Positions 7,195-16,136 of a stretch of DNA of 64,000 bases are shown here, piece by piece. Made by a program: the position numbers and the translations under genes. The notes below the pieces were generated by a model that saw only the letters and a program-made list of their open reading frames with translations, was not told the DNA's origin and did not search any database. The DNA comes from UBA8199 sp964507045. GTDB taxonomy: Bacteria > Verrucomicrobiota > Verrucomicrobiia > Limisphaerales > UBA8199. The stretch's first letter is position 1. Each line of letters starts with the position of its first letter. The stretch covers positions 15,262 to 79,261 of the forward strand of contig CAZDOO010000016.1 in assembly GCA_964507045.1 (NCBI GenBank). The letters run 5' to 3'.

Positions 7195-8508
7195 TCAGAG
7201 TCCCAGCTTCTTGAACCGGTTCTTCACTTCCCGGAAATGGAAGTCCAGCGAGCAGCGGGCTTCCAGCTCGCCGCGCTTGAAGTATTTGGCAACCTCCGGG
7301 TCGGCCTTAAGCTGGCGGAGGAAGTCGGCGTCGGCGCGGCCGGCGTGTTTGGCCTGCCAGGTGTTCATGGCGTTGCGCTGGACCAGTTCGTAGGCCTGCT
7401 CGCGGGTGAGACCTTTGCGGATCAGGGCCAGCAGCACCGTCTGGGAGTTCCACAAACCAAGGGAGAGGTCGAGGTTGCGCCGCATGTTGGCCGGATAGAC
7501 CAGCAGCCCCTCTACCAGCCGGGTCAGCGTGACGAGCATGTAATCCAGCAGCGTGCAGGAATCGGGGAAGATGATGCGCTCGACGGAGCTGTGGCTGATG
7601 TCGCGCTCGTGCCACAAGGCGACGTTTTCCAGCGCGGCGACGGCGTTGCCGCGCAGCACGCGCGCCAGGCCGCTGAGCCGCTCGCTCGTGATGGGATTGC
7701 GCTTGTGCGGCATGGCGCTGGAGCCCTTCTGGCCTTTGGCAAAGAACTCTTCCGCCTCCAGCACTTCGGTGCGCTGCAAGTGCCGGAACTCGGTGGCCCA
7801 GCGCTCGATGCTCGCGCCCACCAGCGCCAGCGCGCCGATGAACTCCGCGTGCAGGTCGCGCTGCACCACCTGGGTGGCAATCGGTGCCGGACGGAGCCCG
7901 AGCTTCCGGCATACGAAGGCTTCAATGCGCGGTGACAGATGCGCGCTGGTGCCCACGGCGCCGGAAAGCTTGCCCACCGCAGCAGCCGCCCGCGCCGCCT
8001 GGAGCCGCTGCAAAGCGCGGCCGAATTCGTCATACATCAGCGCCAGCTTGAGGCCAAAGGTGGTCGGCTCGGCGTGGATGCCGTGGCTGCGCCCGATCAT
8101 CGGCGTGAGGCGATACTTCTTGGCTTTGGCGGCCACAACTTTGCGCAGCGCCTTGACGTCGGCGATGAGGATGTCCGCCGATTGCACCATTTGCACGGCG
8201 AAGGCGGTGTCCACGATGTCGCTGCTGGTCAGGCCGAAGTGGAGCCAGCGGCTGGCCGGCGCGCCGATGTTCTCGGCGACATTGGTCGTGAAGGCGATGA
8301 CGTCGTGGTTGAGCGTGCGCTCCAGCTCCTTGCAGCGCTCCAGGCTGAAAGCCGCACGCCGCTTCATGCGCGCGAAATCCTTCCTGGGCATCAGCCTTTC
8401 GGCGCACAGCGCTTCGCTGGCCAGCAGTTCGATTTGGAGCCAGATCTCCAGCTTGCGTTGTTCGCTCCAGATTTCCCGCATGGCCGGGCGCGAGTAACGT
8501 TGAATCAT
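7195..8508 (-). CDS. purB: Adenylosuccinate lyase
   Basis: 437 residues, normal for the short PurB form. Fumarase/aspartase-superfamily signature GSSAMPHKRNP is present with the catalytic-loop serine, as are HFGLTSSDIVDTA and GRSHGIHAEP. It catalyses two steps of purine synthesis: SAICAR to AICAR and adenylosuccinate to AMP, both releasing fumarate. The N-terminus MIQRYSRPAMREIWSEQRK is typical, which fixes the start. It stands apart from other purine genes. A large palindromic repeat (8566-8669) lies just upstream. Confidence 0.96.
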   Translation of the reverse strand: MIQRYSRPAMREIWSEQRKLEIWLQIELLASEALCAERLMPRKDFARMKRRAAFSLERCKELERTLNHDVIAFTTNVAENIGAPASRWLHFGLTSSDIVDTAFAVQMVQSADILIADVKALRKVVAAKAKKYRLTPMIGRSHGIHAEPTTFGLKLALMYDEFGRALQRLQAARAAAAVGKLSGAVGTSAHLSPRIEAFVCRKLGLRPAPIATQVVQRDLHAEFIGALALVGASIERWATEFRHLQRTEVLEAEEFFAKGQKGSSAMPHKRNPITSERLSGLARVLRGNAVAALENVALWHERDISHSSVERIIFPDSCTLLDYMLVTLTRLVEGLLVYPANMRRNLDLSLGLWNSQTVLLALIRKGLTREQAYELVQRNAMNTWQAKHAGRADADFLRQLKADPEVAKYFKRGELEARCSLDFHFREVKNRFKKLGL

Positions 8509-8565
8509 GGGCTGATCTTAGAAGGCGGGCATGGGGTTGTCGAGCAGGCTGCGGGGGAGGCGATG

Positions 8566-8669
8566 GTGGTGCGTGGTGCGTGCTGCGTGGTGCGCGAGGC
8601 GTGCGCATCGTTCTACGCCCCCGCCCACGCAATACGCAACACGGACTACGCACCACACACCACGCCTAC
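8566..8669. repeat. Large imperfect palindrome of the GTGCGTGGTGCGT family
   Basis: The left arm is built from GTGGTGCGT/GTGCTGCGT units; the right arm from ACGCAATACGCAACACGG and ACGCACCACACACCACG. The arms are reverse complements with some mismatches, around a centre near 8620. It occupies the purB-rhomboid intergenic region and includes the last codons of the rhomboid gene. The right-arm type also appears inside the first gene (28-126). Confidence 0.7.
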
Positions 8670-9550
8670 CGCCTCCCCATTTTCTCGCGCGCGGTCTCCA
8701 GGATGCGGCGCTCGCGCTCGGTCAGGCTTTGGATGCCGTGGGCGGAAATCTTGTCCAGGATCGGGTCCACCTCTTTGCTCAGGAATTCCTCGGGCGGCAG
8801 ATCCTCGTCCGCGACCGCACTGCCTTGCCCCCAGCCCGCGGAGGTCCGGCGGGGAGTCTTGACCAGCAGGCGCAGCGATGGCCGTTGACGGCGCTGGAAG
8901 CGCGGCCAATGCCAGCGCCACCGGGTGGCAAGACTCACGAACACGATGCCCGTAACCATGCCGCCCAAGTGGGCGGCGTGGGCAATGTTGTCCGCTGGGA
9001 AGAGAATCCCAAACACGGCCAGCAGCGCGCTGAACAGCAACAGGAACTTGGCTCGCATGTTCACTGGAATGATGAAGAACAGCAACAGCATCAGGGGCCG
9101 CTCCGGATACAGCGTGGCAAAGGCGGCGACCAGTCCGAAGGCACCCGCCGACGCGCCGACCACCGGCGCCGCGAAGGCGCCGTTCAGCAGGACACCCGCC
9201 AGTGCCTGGAAGAGCCCGCCGATCACGCCGCTGCCGAAGAAGAGCGCCAGGAACCTCCGCCAGCCCATCGCTTCCTCGATCGCCCGGCCAAAGACGTAGA
9301 TCGCCCAGCAGTTGAGCAGCAAATGGAGCAGTCCCCCGTGCAGGAACTGGTATGTCAGCAACTGCCACACAAAACCGCGCCCCAGCCCGAACACGCTCAA
9401 GGCCAGATAGCGGTTGACCGGGAAGTCCGAGAAGCGGTACAGGACGTTTTGGAGGACGAACGCAAGCACGTTCACCACCAACAACACCACCGTCGCCGAC
9501 CAGGGCGAACCAAACCCCGGCTGGCGCATATAGTGACGGTCCTCAAGCAT
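8666..9550 (-). CDS. Rhomboid-family intramembrane serine protease
   Basis: 294 residues with about six transmembrane helices. Catalytic Ser134 is in GASAG and the catalytic His is probably His194 in AHLGGMVTG; the conserved HGGLLHLLLN loop (around residue 71-80) supports the fold. Rhomboids cleave transmembrane substrates within the inner membrane. A C-terminal cytoplasmic tail of about 80 residues rich in charged residues follows the last helix. Its final codons run into the palindromic repeat at 8566-8669. Convergent with nothing and not clearly in an operon; apbE-like lies 80 bp upstream on the same strand. Confidence 0.9.
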   Translation of the reverse strand: MLEDRHYMRQPGFGSPWSATVVLLVVNVLAFVLQNVLYRFSDFPVNRYLALSVFGLGRGFVWQLLTYQFLHGGLLHLLLNCWAIYVFGRAIEEAMGWRRFLALFFGSGVIGGLFQALAGVLLNGAFAAPVVGASAGAFGLVAAFATLYPERPLMLLLFFIIPVNMRAKFLLLFSALLAVFGILFPADNIAHAAHLGGMVTGIVFVSLATRWRWHWPRFQRRQRPSLRLLVKTPRRTSAGWGQGSAVADEDLPPEEFLSKEVDPILDKISAHGIQSLTERERRILETAREKMGRR

Positions 9551-9630
9551 ATCGTCTCATTGTGAACCTAGTCGCAGCAGGGTGGTTTTTCAAACTGGGT
9601 TTGACGGCCCGGCAGATTGAACGGCCGGTG

Positions 9631-10581
9631 TTACGCCTCCGGCCGCACCGAGATACCCCGAGCCTCGACGCTTAGCTTGCCGCCGGATTCACTCACCACC
9701 AGCGTTCGGATGTCGGGGCGGAGGCCCGCGATAGCTTCGTGGCCGGCGCGGCCGCGCGTCAGCAGGGCCGTGGAGAGGGCATCGGTCTCCGTGGCCGACG
9801 GCAGGACCACCGCGGCCAGGACCGTGCCCTGAGCCGGTTCGCCGGTGCGCGGATCCAGGATGTGGCCGAACGTCCTTCCGGCCACCTGGAAGTGATTTCC
9901 CCAAACGGCGGACACTGACATCGCCTCGTCCCGCAGCGGCACAGTGGCCAGCAGCATCGGCGGCGTGTCCGGCGAGGGTGAAGGAGTCTCGATGGCAATC
10001 CTCCAGCATTCTTCGCCTGGAGGGCTGCCAATTGCCTGCACGGTGCTGGTGCCACCGTGGAAGAGGGCGCTGCTGACGCCCGCTTCGCGCAGCACTTCCG
10101 CCCCCCGTTCGACAGCGTATCCCTTGCCGATAGCGCCCAAGTCCAGCATCACGCCCTCGCGGGCGAACTGCACCGTGAAGCCGTCCGGGTCCAACCGCAC
10201 CAGGCCCATGCCCACTTTCGCGCGGGCTTCAGCGACCTCCTCGGGACGGGGCAGGCGCCCGTCGCCGCCCATGAACCCCCAGCACCGGACCAGCGGGGCA
10301 ACGGTGATGTCAAACGCGCCGCCGCTTTCCGCGTGGAGCTTCTGCGCCTGCTGCAACAAGGCAAACACCTCCGGTGTGACCCGCACAGGCTCGCGCGCAG
10401 CGCGCGCGTTAAGGTGGGCAATCTCGCTGGTGGGGCGAAACAGGCTCAGGCGCGCCTCCAGTTCCTGGACCAACCGCAGCGCTTCCTCGCCCGCCGCCCG
10501 CAACGCCGGGGCGTTGTCCCCGTGCAACACAATCTCGAACCGCGTCGCCATCGCGTGGCAGGCAAGCGTGACGGGGGGCAT
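9631..10581 (-). CDS. FAD:protein FMN transferase (ApbE family)
   Basis: 316 residues from the ATG at 10581; the longer frame upstream is made of the ACTCC/GATGG repeat and is rejected as coding. Family motifs: MATRFEIVLHG at the N-terminus, GGAFDITVAPLVRCWGF, LDLGAIGKGYAVER, FHGGTSTV and HILDPRTGEPAQG. ApbE proteins attach FMN covalently to threonine in membrane or periplasmic flavoproteins such as NqrB/C or RnfG. No lipoprotein signal is visible in this copy. Next to a Tat-exported Gfo/Idh protein in the same direction, 97 bp apart, with a palindromic repeat between. Confidence 0.88.
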   Translation of the reverse strand: MPPVTLACHAMATRFEIVLHGDNAPALRAAGEEALRLVQELEARLSLFRPTSEIAHLNARAAREPVRVTPEVFALLQQAQKLHAESGGAFDITVAPLVRCWGFMGGDGRLPRPEEVAEARAKVGMGLVRLDPDGFTVQFAREGVMLDLGAIGKGYAVERGAEVLREAGVSSALFHGGTSTVQAIGSPPGEECWRIAIETPSPSPDTPPMLLATVPLRDEAMSVSAVWGNHFQVAGRTFGHILDPRTGEPAQGTVLAAVVLPSATETDALSTALLTRGRAGHEAIAGLRPDIRTLVVSESGGKLSVEARGISVRPEA

Positions 10582-10665
10582 GGGGGAGGGGTGATGGAGT
10601 GATGGGGTGACGGGGTGATGGAGTGATGAAATCACCACTCCATTACTCCACTACTCCATCCCTCC
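10582..10665. repeat. Palindromic repeat of the GGAGTGATGG/CCATTACTCC family
   Basis: Left arm: units GGTGATGGAGTGATGGGG. Right arm: CACCACTCCATTACTCC with CACTACTCCATCC, around a short AAAT centre near 10630. It abuts the apbE-like start codon. The same sequence type occurs at 62338-62405 and as the third module of 28-126. Confidence 0.65.
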
Positions 10666-10678
10666 GTTGTACTTCCGC

Positions 10679-12055
10679 TTAGGACTGCGGCAGCGTGCCG
10701 TAGGTAATGGGCGTCACCTCGGTGCCGCTGCCGGTCGTGATCTTGCGGGTCTTCTCGTCGAACAGGCAGGCGACCTTCAGGCGTTCGGACATCTCGGCCA
10801 GCGAGATGACGGTCTGCACCCGAATGGCCAGCTCGATGTCCGCGTTGGGCTGCTTGCCGGAGCGGATGCAGTCGAACCAGTTCTTCTCGTGGACGCGAAT
10901 TTCCTCGGGCTGGAGGTTGGCGAAGTTCTCGGGATCAATCTCGTCGCCGAACTCGCGCTGCGGCAGGAGGTTGACCTTGCCGCCCGTGGCATCAATGTCG
11001 AGGTTGGCTTTGTGGCCGAAGAGGCTGGTGCCGGGCGTCGAGCCGTTCACCGTGCAGCACGTCACCATCAGCACAAAGCCGCTCGGGAACTCGGCGAGCA
11101 ATTGCGCATGCTCGGGAATCTCCCGCTCGGGAGTGCCGGGCACGTTCTTATCAATGTGGACGTTGTGGGTGCCGATCGAGACCACGCGCACGGGGAACTC
11201 GGGGTTGCCGGTAGCCAGCATGACCGGGTGGACCTTGTGGGGTGCCAGGTCGCCCAGCGGGCCGGCGCAATAGCGGTAATACTTGCGCCAGCGGTGGAAC
11301 TGCTCAGCGCTGAAGGCGTCGCGCTGCTTCACGGGCCCCAGCCAGCGCTCCCAGTCAATGTTCTCCGCCTTGGTTTCGTTTTCGATCAGGTAGTTCCATT
11401 CGCCGTTCAAACTGTTGCGCGAATACCACGCCTGGCCCCAGACCAGCGTGCCGATCTTGCCGGCCTTGATCAGCTCAGCGCACTTGTGATAACCGCCGGC
11501 CGAGCAGCCCTGCGAGCCGACCTGGAAGACCTTCTTGCTGGCCTTCACCTTGTCATACACCTGGAACGCCTCGCCCAGGTAGCGCGTCAGCGGCTTCTCG
11601 CAATAAACGTGCCGGCCCGTGTCCAGCGAATCGAGCGTCATCTGCGCGTGCAAGGGGTCGTGCGTGGCGATCAGCACCGCGTCAACGTCCTTGCGCTCCA
11701 GCAGCTTGCGGTAATCCACATACACATCCGCATCCTTCAAGTTGGCCTTGGCCTTGGCAAAATCGCGGCGCTTGTTGAACACGTCGCACGCCGCGGTGAT
11801 GACGGTGTTGTTCTCGTTGGCCTTGTCCTGGATGCCGGTCAGGTGGTTCTGGCCGATGCCGAAGCCGACGCCGATGACGGCGACCTGGATGCGGTTGTTG
11901 GCCCCGGCGACGTTGGCCGAGGGAGCCTGATTCTGGCCATAGACCGGCGCGCGCAACAAAGGCGTGGCGGCAACCGCGGCGGCGGCAGTGGCAGTTTTCT
12001 TGAGAAAGTCCCGGCGCGGCAGGGCGGCGGACGGAAGAGTAGCGTTGTTATCCAT
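10679..12055 (-). CDS. Gfo/Idh/MocA-family oxidoreductase, Tat-exported
   Basis: 458 residues from the ATG at 12055. The N-terminus has a twin-arginine signal (RRDFLKK at residues 14-20, followed by an Ala-rich hydrophobic stretch ending near PVYGQ). The Rossmann fold carries VAVIGVGFGIGQNH, and the EKP motif appears as YCEKPLTR. The C-terminal part matches the planctomycete/verrucomicrobial Tat-exported subgroup (GPLGDLAPHKVHPVMLATG). Such proteins bind NAD(P) and act on sugars or inositol-like polyols; Tat export is needed because cofactor binding occurs in the cytosol. The substrate is unknown. The start was chosen for the Tat signal. Confidence 0.88.
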   Translation of the reverse strand: MDNNATLPSAALPRRDFLKKTATAAAAVAATPLLRAPVYGQNQAPSANVAGANNRIQVAVIGVGFGIGQNHLTGIQDKANENNTVITAACDVFNKRRDFAKAKANLKDADVYVDYRKLLERKDVDAVLIATHDPLHAQMTLDSLDTGRHVYCEKPLTRYLGEAFQVYDKVKASKKVFQVGSQGCSAGGYHKCAELIKAGKIGTLVWGQAWYSRNSLNGEWNYLIENETKAENIDWERWLGPVKQRDAFSAEQFHRWRKYYRYCAGPLGDLAPHKVHPVMLATGNPEFPVRVVSIGTHNVHIDKNVPGTPEREIPEHAQLLAEFPSGFVLMVTCCTVNGSTPGTSLFGHKANLDIDATGGKVNLLPQREFGDEIDPENFANLQPEEIRVHEKNWFDCIRSGKQPNADIELAIRVQTVISLAEMSERLKVACLFDEKTRKITTGSGTEVTPITYGTLPQS

Positions 12056-12189
12056 AAAATGATTTATCAGTGCGTTCTTTATCACAGCAATAAGTGGACG
12101 AAGACTATCGCAAAGGCATTCAGGGTCAATACCGCAAAGCCGGTGTTTGTGGCTCTCCTTGGTTGCCCGTGGCGGAGCGGGACGACAGG

Positions 12190-12876
12190 TCAAACGGGGC
12201 CGTCAACGACCTGCCCGTCCACTAACTCCACCACTTTGGGGGCACGGGCCGCGACGCGGGCGTCGTGGGTGGCCATGATGAGCGTGGTCTGCTTCTCGTC
12301 GCGCAGGGCGCAGAGGAGTTCGATGATCTCTTCGCCGGTGTGCGAGTCGAGGTTGCCGGTGGGCTCATCGGCGAGGATGAGGTCGGGCTGGTTGATCATC
12401 GCGCGGGCAATGGCCACGCGCTGCTGTTCGCCGCCCGAAAGCTCGTAGGGTTTGTGCTCGACGCGCTCCTGGAGGCCGACGCGCGCGAGCAATTCGCGGC
12501 CGCGGGCCTCGGCTTCAGGCGCAGGCGTGCGCGCCATGCGAGCCGGGAGGCAGACGTTTTCCAGGGCATCAAGTTCCGGCAGCAGGTAATAGGCCTGGAA
12601 GATGAAGCCCACCTCTTTGCTGCGCAGCCGGGCGAGGTCCAGGCGCCCGAGCGTGGCGAGGTCGCGACCGGCCAGCAGCACTTGCCCCTGGTTGGGCGTG
12701 TCGAGGCCCCCCAGCAGGTGCAGCAGGGTGCTCTTGCCGGCGCCGGACGCGCCGCGCAGCGCGAGAAATTCGCCGCGGCGCACTTCCAGGTCCACGCCCC
12801 GCAGCACCTCCAGCGAGCGCTGGCCCAGCGTGTAGGTCTTGTGCAGGCCGGTGGCCGAAAGCAGCACCTCACTCAT
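12190..12876 (-). CDS. lolD: Lipoprotein-releasing ABC transporter ATPase LolD
   Basis: 228 residues. Walker A GASGAGKST, Q-loop FIFQAYYLLPEL, signature LSGGEQQRVAIARA, Walker B LILADEPTGNLD and the MacB/LolD-type ending MATHDARVAARAPKVVEL. It overlaps the end of the LolC/E-type permease by 8 bp on the same strand, so the pair is translationally coupled. Together they would extract lipoproteins from the inner membrane and hand them to LolA. A LolA-like protein is encoded at 16800-17666. Confidence 0.9.
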   Translation of the reverse strand: MSEVLLSATGLHKTYTLGQRSLEVLRGVDLEVRRGEFLALRGASGAGKSTLLHLLGGLDTPNQGQVLLAGRDLATLGRLDLARLRSKEVGFIFQAYYLLPELDALENVCLPARMARTPAPEAEARGRELLARVGLQERVEHKPYELSGGEQQRVAIARAMINQPDLILADEPTGNLDSHTGEEIIELLCALRDEKQTTLIMATHDARVAARAPKVVELVDGQVVDGPV

Positions 12877-14140
12877 AGCGCAACGCCTCCACCGGCTTGA
12901 GCCGGCCCGCCCGCCAGGCCGGGATGACGCCCCCCAGGATACAAATGATCCAGGCGCTGCCGCAGATCAGCAGGATGTCCCGCCGAAAGATCAGCGCCGG
13001 CAATTCCGTAAAGCCGTAGACGGATTGGGGGAACAGCTCGAAGCCGGTCATGCGGTTCATGAAGTGCAGGAACTCGTTGCGGTAGCGCAGCGCCAGCATG
13101 CCCAGTCCATAGCCCGCCAGGTCGCCGATCGCGCCTACCAGCGCAGCCTGGCTCAGGAAGATCAGGCTGACCTGCAAGTCGGTGGCGCCCAGCGCCTTGA
13201 GCATCCCGATCTCGCGGGTCTTCTGCACCACAAATGTGATCAGCGCGCTCAGGATGCACAGCGCCGCCACGATCATGATGAAGAAAAGCAAATAGAACAT
13301 GACGTTCTTCTCGACGATTAGCGCGTCGAGCAGGCTGGCGTTGTCCTCCATCCAACTGCGGAACAGGTAATTGGGCCCCAGCGTTCGGGCCAACTCCTGC
13401 TCGACCGCCGGGGCCTGGTAGGGGTCGTGCAGCATCACCATCAGCCCGTGCACGCTGTCATCCAGGTCGTAGAGGTCCTGTGCATCGCGCAGCGAGGTGA
13501 CGATGAACGACACGTTGTATTCGAAGTAGCCGACATCGAAGATGCCGCGAACCTCGTACTCCGGCAGCACGGGCGCGGAGGCGTTTGGCTTCCTGCTGCT
13601 CTCCCGCCATTTCGCCAGCACGCTGGAGGAACCGATCTCGACGCGGTCGCCCACTTCCAGTCCCATATTCTCGGCAAAATTGGTCCCGATGAGCAGCCCA
13701 CGGTCACTCACGTCGAACTTGCCGGCCACAATGCTCTTGGGCAGCACGCTCATATTCGACTCGGTCAGCGCCACAATGCCGCGCAGGTAGGGCGCGCCGA
13801 CGCGGGGTTGGCCGCTGGCGGGCTCGGTCTGCACCAGCACGGGGCCCAGGATGAATGGAGCGACCGCTCGGACGTTGCGGTTGGAGGCCACCGTGCGGGC
13901 CAGGGCGGCATAATCCTTCATCGTCTCGCCGCGGGGCACGATCTTCAGGTGGGTGCTGAAGCCGAGAATCTTGTCGCGCAACTGCTTGTCGAAGCCGCTC
14001 ATGACGCTGATGACGATGATCAGCACCGCGACGCCCAGCGTAACCCCCAGCACGGAAATCAACGTGATTACCGAGACGAAGGTCCTCTTGGGTCGCAGGT
14101 ACCGCAGCGCCAGCAGCAACTCGAACGGCAACCGAGACAT
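12869..14140 (-). CDS. Lipoprotein-releasing ABC transporter permease (LolC/E type)
   Basis: 423 residues from the ATG at 14140, which gives the canonical N-terminus LPFELLLALRYLRPKRTFVSV. One transmembrane helix near the N-terminus (LISVLGVTLGVAVLIIVISVMSG is cut short here for length), a large periplasmic MacB-like domain (about residues 50-250), then three helices (MFYLLFFIMIVAALCIL region onward) with the FtsX core. Only one permease gene is present, so the complex may be a homodimer, as in bacteria with a LolF-type protein, rather than a LolCE heterodimer. The next gene, lolD, overlaps by 8 bp. Confidence 0.88.
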   Translation of the reverse strand: MSRLPFELLLALRYLRPKRTFVSVITLISVLGVTLGVAVLIIVISVMSGFDKQLRDKILGFSTHLKIVPRGETMKDYAALARTVASNRNVRAVAPFILGPVLVQTEPASGQPRVGAPYLRGIVALTESNMSVLPKSIVAGKFDVSDRGLLIGTNFAENMGLEVGDRVEIGSSSVLAKWRESSRKPNASAPVLPEYEVRGIFDVGYFEYNVSFIVTSLRDAQDLYDLDDSVHGLMVMLHDPYQAPAVEQELARTLGPNYLFRSWMEDNASLLDALIVEKNVMFYLLFFIMIVAALCILSALITFVVQKTREIGMLKALGATDLQVSLIFLSQAALVGAIGDLAGYGLGMLALRYRNEFLHFMNRMTGFELFPQSVYGFTELPALIFRRDILLICGSAWIICILGGVIPAWRAGRLKPVEALRYE

Positions 14141-14172
14141 GCGCCCGAAGCTAGAGGCCCGGGCGCGGGGTG

Positions 14173-15717
14173 TCAACGACTCATGGCTTCGACCTTCTCC
14201 AAGGGGCGGGCCAGGCTGGCGTTGCGGGCGCGGCCGGCGGCCCAGTTGCGCTGGGCGGCGACTTTCTCGGCCATGGTCTTGGCCAGCGGCACCGTCTGGC
14301 TCAGCGCGGCAAGCACATGCGCGGTGGCCAGCTCCTGCCTGGCGTAGAACGCGTCATAGAGCGCGCTGATGATCGCCTCTTCAATCTCGGCGCCGCTGAA
14401 GTCCGGGCTCGCCGCGGCGAGCGCCGCAAGGTCGAACGCGTCAGGGTTGCGATGGCGCTTGGCCAGGTGAATGCGGAAGATGTCGGCCCGCTCTTTATCG
14501 AGGGGCAGGTCCACGTAGAAGATTTCATCCAGCCGCCCTTTGCGGAGCAGTTCGGGCGGGAGCTGAGAGACCTCGTTGGCCGTGGCCACTACGAACACCG
14601 GCGCGCTCTTCTCCGAAAGCCAGGTTAGAAAGGTGCCGAACACCCGGGCGGTCGTGCCGCCATCGGTCACCGCCGAACTGGCGGAGCCGCTGAACGCCTT
14701 GTCAATCTCATCCACCCACAGCACGGCCGGCGCGATGGACTCCGCCACGGCGATGGCCCGGCGCACATTTTCCTCGGACGAGCCGACTAAGCTGCCGAAC
14801 ATGCGGCCCATATCGAAGCGCAGCAGCGGCAGTTGCCAGAGCCGCGAGACGGCCTTGGCGCACAGGCTCTTGCCACACCCCTGCACCCCGAGCAGCAGCA
14901 CCCCTTTGGGCGCCGGCAGGCCAAACGCCTGCGCCTCGGCGGTGAACGCCACCGCGCGCTTGTTCACCCAATCCTTGAGCACGTTCAGGCCGCCTACGCT
15001 GTTGAAGTCCTCCTCGGCCTCGTAATACTCCAGCAGCCCGCTCTTGCGAATGATCTGCTGCTTCTCGGCGATAACCTCGCCGACGGCGTCGCCGCTGAGC
15101 CGCTGGTTCTTGACGATGATCTTGGCGAACACGTTCTCCGCCTCCCCCAGCGTCAGGCCCAGCGCCGCCCGCAATAGCCGCTCCCGGCCCTCCCCATCCA
15201 GCTCGACTTGCACCTGCGGCGACTCCTGCAGCTCCTCGACCGCCTTGTCCAGCAACTCGCCCAACTCCTCCTTGTCCGGCTGGGGGAAGTTCAGCACGGT
15301 GATCTCCTTGTCCAGCTCCGCCGGTATCTCCATCACCGGCGAAACCAGCACGATGGTCTTCCGGCTGTTCTTGAGGTGGAGGGCGATATCCTTGAGGCGG
15401 CGAATGACGGCGAAGTTGCCCCGGGTCAGGAAGGGGTGGAAGTCCTTGAACAGAAAAATGGCCGGCTCGACCTGGTCAATTACCAGGTCCAGCGCGGCCA
15501 GCGGCTCCTTGGTGGCCGGGTTGCGGCCCTTCTGGGACTGGATGGAGGCGCCCGCCGGCACAAGGCCTGAACTATAAGTCCACTCGAACACCTTCTTCTG
15601 CCGCCGCATGGCAATCTCGACGAGTACCTTCTGCACCCGCATCTCCTCGCTGGTGATGACGTAAAGGATGGGGTAGCGGGCCCTAATTAGCGTCTCGATT
15701 TCGTTCTGGAAGTTCAT
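14173..15717 (-). CDS. AAA-family ATPase, Ycf46-like
   Basis: 514 residues. The N-terminal part (about 1-230) begins IETLIRARYPILYVITSEE, the typical start of Ycf46-type AAA proteins, and contains a degenerate ATPase-like fold. The C-terminal AAA+ module has Walker A GVQGCGKS, Walker B VLWVDEIDKAF, and arginine-finger region ELLRKGRLDEIFYVDLP. Ycf46 proteins are found in cyanobacteria and plastids and in many bacteria; their role is not settled and has been linked to photosynthetic carbon use in cyanobacteria, which cannot apply here. The start codon lies exactly 11 nt after the palindrome-ended element at 15729-15878. Confidence 0.85.
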   Translation of the reverse strand: MNFQNEIETLIRARYPILYVITSEEMRVQKVLVEIAMRRQKKVFEWTYSSGLVPAGASIQSQKGRNPATKEPLAALDLVIDQVEPAIFLFKDFHPFLTRGNFAVIRRLKDIALHLKNSRKTIVLVSPVMEIPAELDKEITVLNFPQPDKEELGELLDKAVEELQESPQVQVELDGEGRERLLRAALGLTLGEAENVFAKIIVKNQRLSGDAVGEVIAEKQQIIRKSGLLEYYEAEEDFNSVGGLNVLKDWVNKRAVAFTAEAQAFGLPAPKGVLLLGVQGCGKSLCAKAVSRLWQLPLLRFDMGRMFGSLVGSSEENVRRAIAVAESIAPAVLWVDEIDKAFSGSASSAVTDGGTTARVFGTFLTWLSEKSAPVFVVATANEVSQLPPELLRKGRLDEIFYVDLPLDKERADIFRIHLAKRHRNPDAFDLAALAAASPDFSGAEIEEAIISALYDAFYARQELATAHVLAALSQTVPLAKTMAEKVAAQRNWAAGRARNASLARPLEKVEAMSR

Positions 15718-15728
15718 GGTGAGAAATC

Positions 15729-15878
15729 AACCACAGATGGACACAGATGAACACAGATTTTCCCGGATTTGACTACAGGACATTCCGTTCCCACTCCAAC
15801 CGGGGGGCTTGAGTTTCAAGATTAATCCGACCCTCAGTTTGGTGACGGGCAGGCAGTTGTCTGTGTCCATCTGTGGTT
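15729..15878 (-). repeat. Palindrome-ended intergenic element, copy 1 (leader of the AAA ATPase gene)
   Basis: 150 bp. Both ends read AACCACAGATGG inward (ACACAGAT continues the left end; the right end continues GACACAG). The core in transcription direction reads CTCAAGCC-CCCCGGTTGGAG-TGGGAACGGAATGTCCT. It starts 18 nt after the stop of the 76-aa gene and ends exactly 11 nt before the ATG at 15717. Copy 2 at 30456-30572 has the same ends, core and orientation relative to its downstream gene. No transposase is encoded, so it resembles a MITE or a mobile leader. Confidence 0.8.
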
Positions 15879-15896
15879 AGTTGGGTTTGCCGGCAC

Positions 15897-16127
15897 CTAG
15901 CCGCCGAAGAAGCGCCGCCACCAGGCGCGCGCGGGCGGCGGGGGCAAGCCGCGAACTGACTCTTCCAACCGCCGGGCGATGGACGGCGGCACCGGCGTGT
16001 GCAGCGCGTCGTGGCGCAGCATTTCTTCCACGCTGGCGAATTCCTGCGCGGAGGACGACTGCTTTTGCTGTTGCTCGGCCGCAAGCTGTTCCTGCTCCTG
16101 TGAAGTAAGTTTGGTCTGGCGTTTCAT
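15897..16127 (-). CDS. Small protein downstream of an ECF sigma factor
   Basis: 76 residues: a Gln/Glu-rich N-terminal half (QEQEQLAAEQQQKQSSS), a segment EEMLRHDALHTPVPPSIARRLEESV, and a Pro/Trp-rich end (PPPPARAWWRRFFGG). It begins 9 bp after the stop of the sigma-factor gene on the same strand, so the two are co-transcribed. The position is that of an anti-sigma factor, and the PPSIARRLEESVRGL helix could be an interaction motif, but there is no membrane segment and no zinc-binding HxxxCxxC. Role as sigma regulator is only inference. Confidence 0.65.
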   Translation of the reverse strand: MKRQTKLTSQEQEQLAAEQQQKQSSSAQEFASVEEMLRHDALHTPVPPSIARRLEESVRGLPPPPARAWWRRFFGG

Positions 16128-16136
16128 GTTTCGACC

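Noticed and set aside
10582..10638. N-terminal extension of the apbE-like protein (SSLHHPVTPSLHHPSP)
   Set aside because: Encoded by the palindromic repeat; family homology starts after the ATG at 10581.
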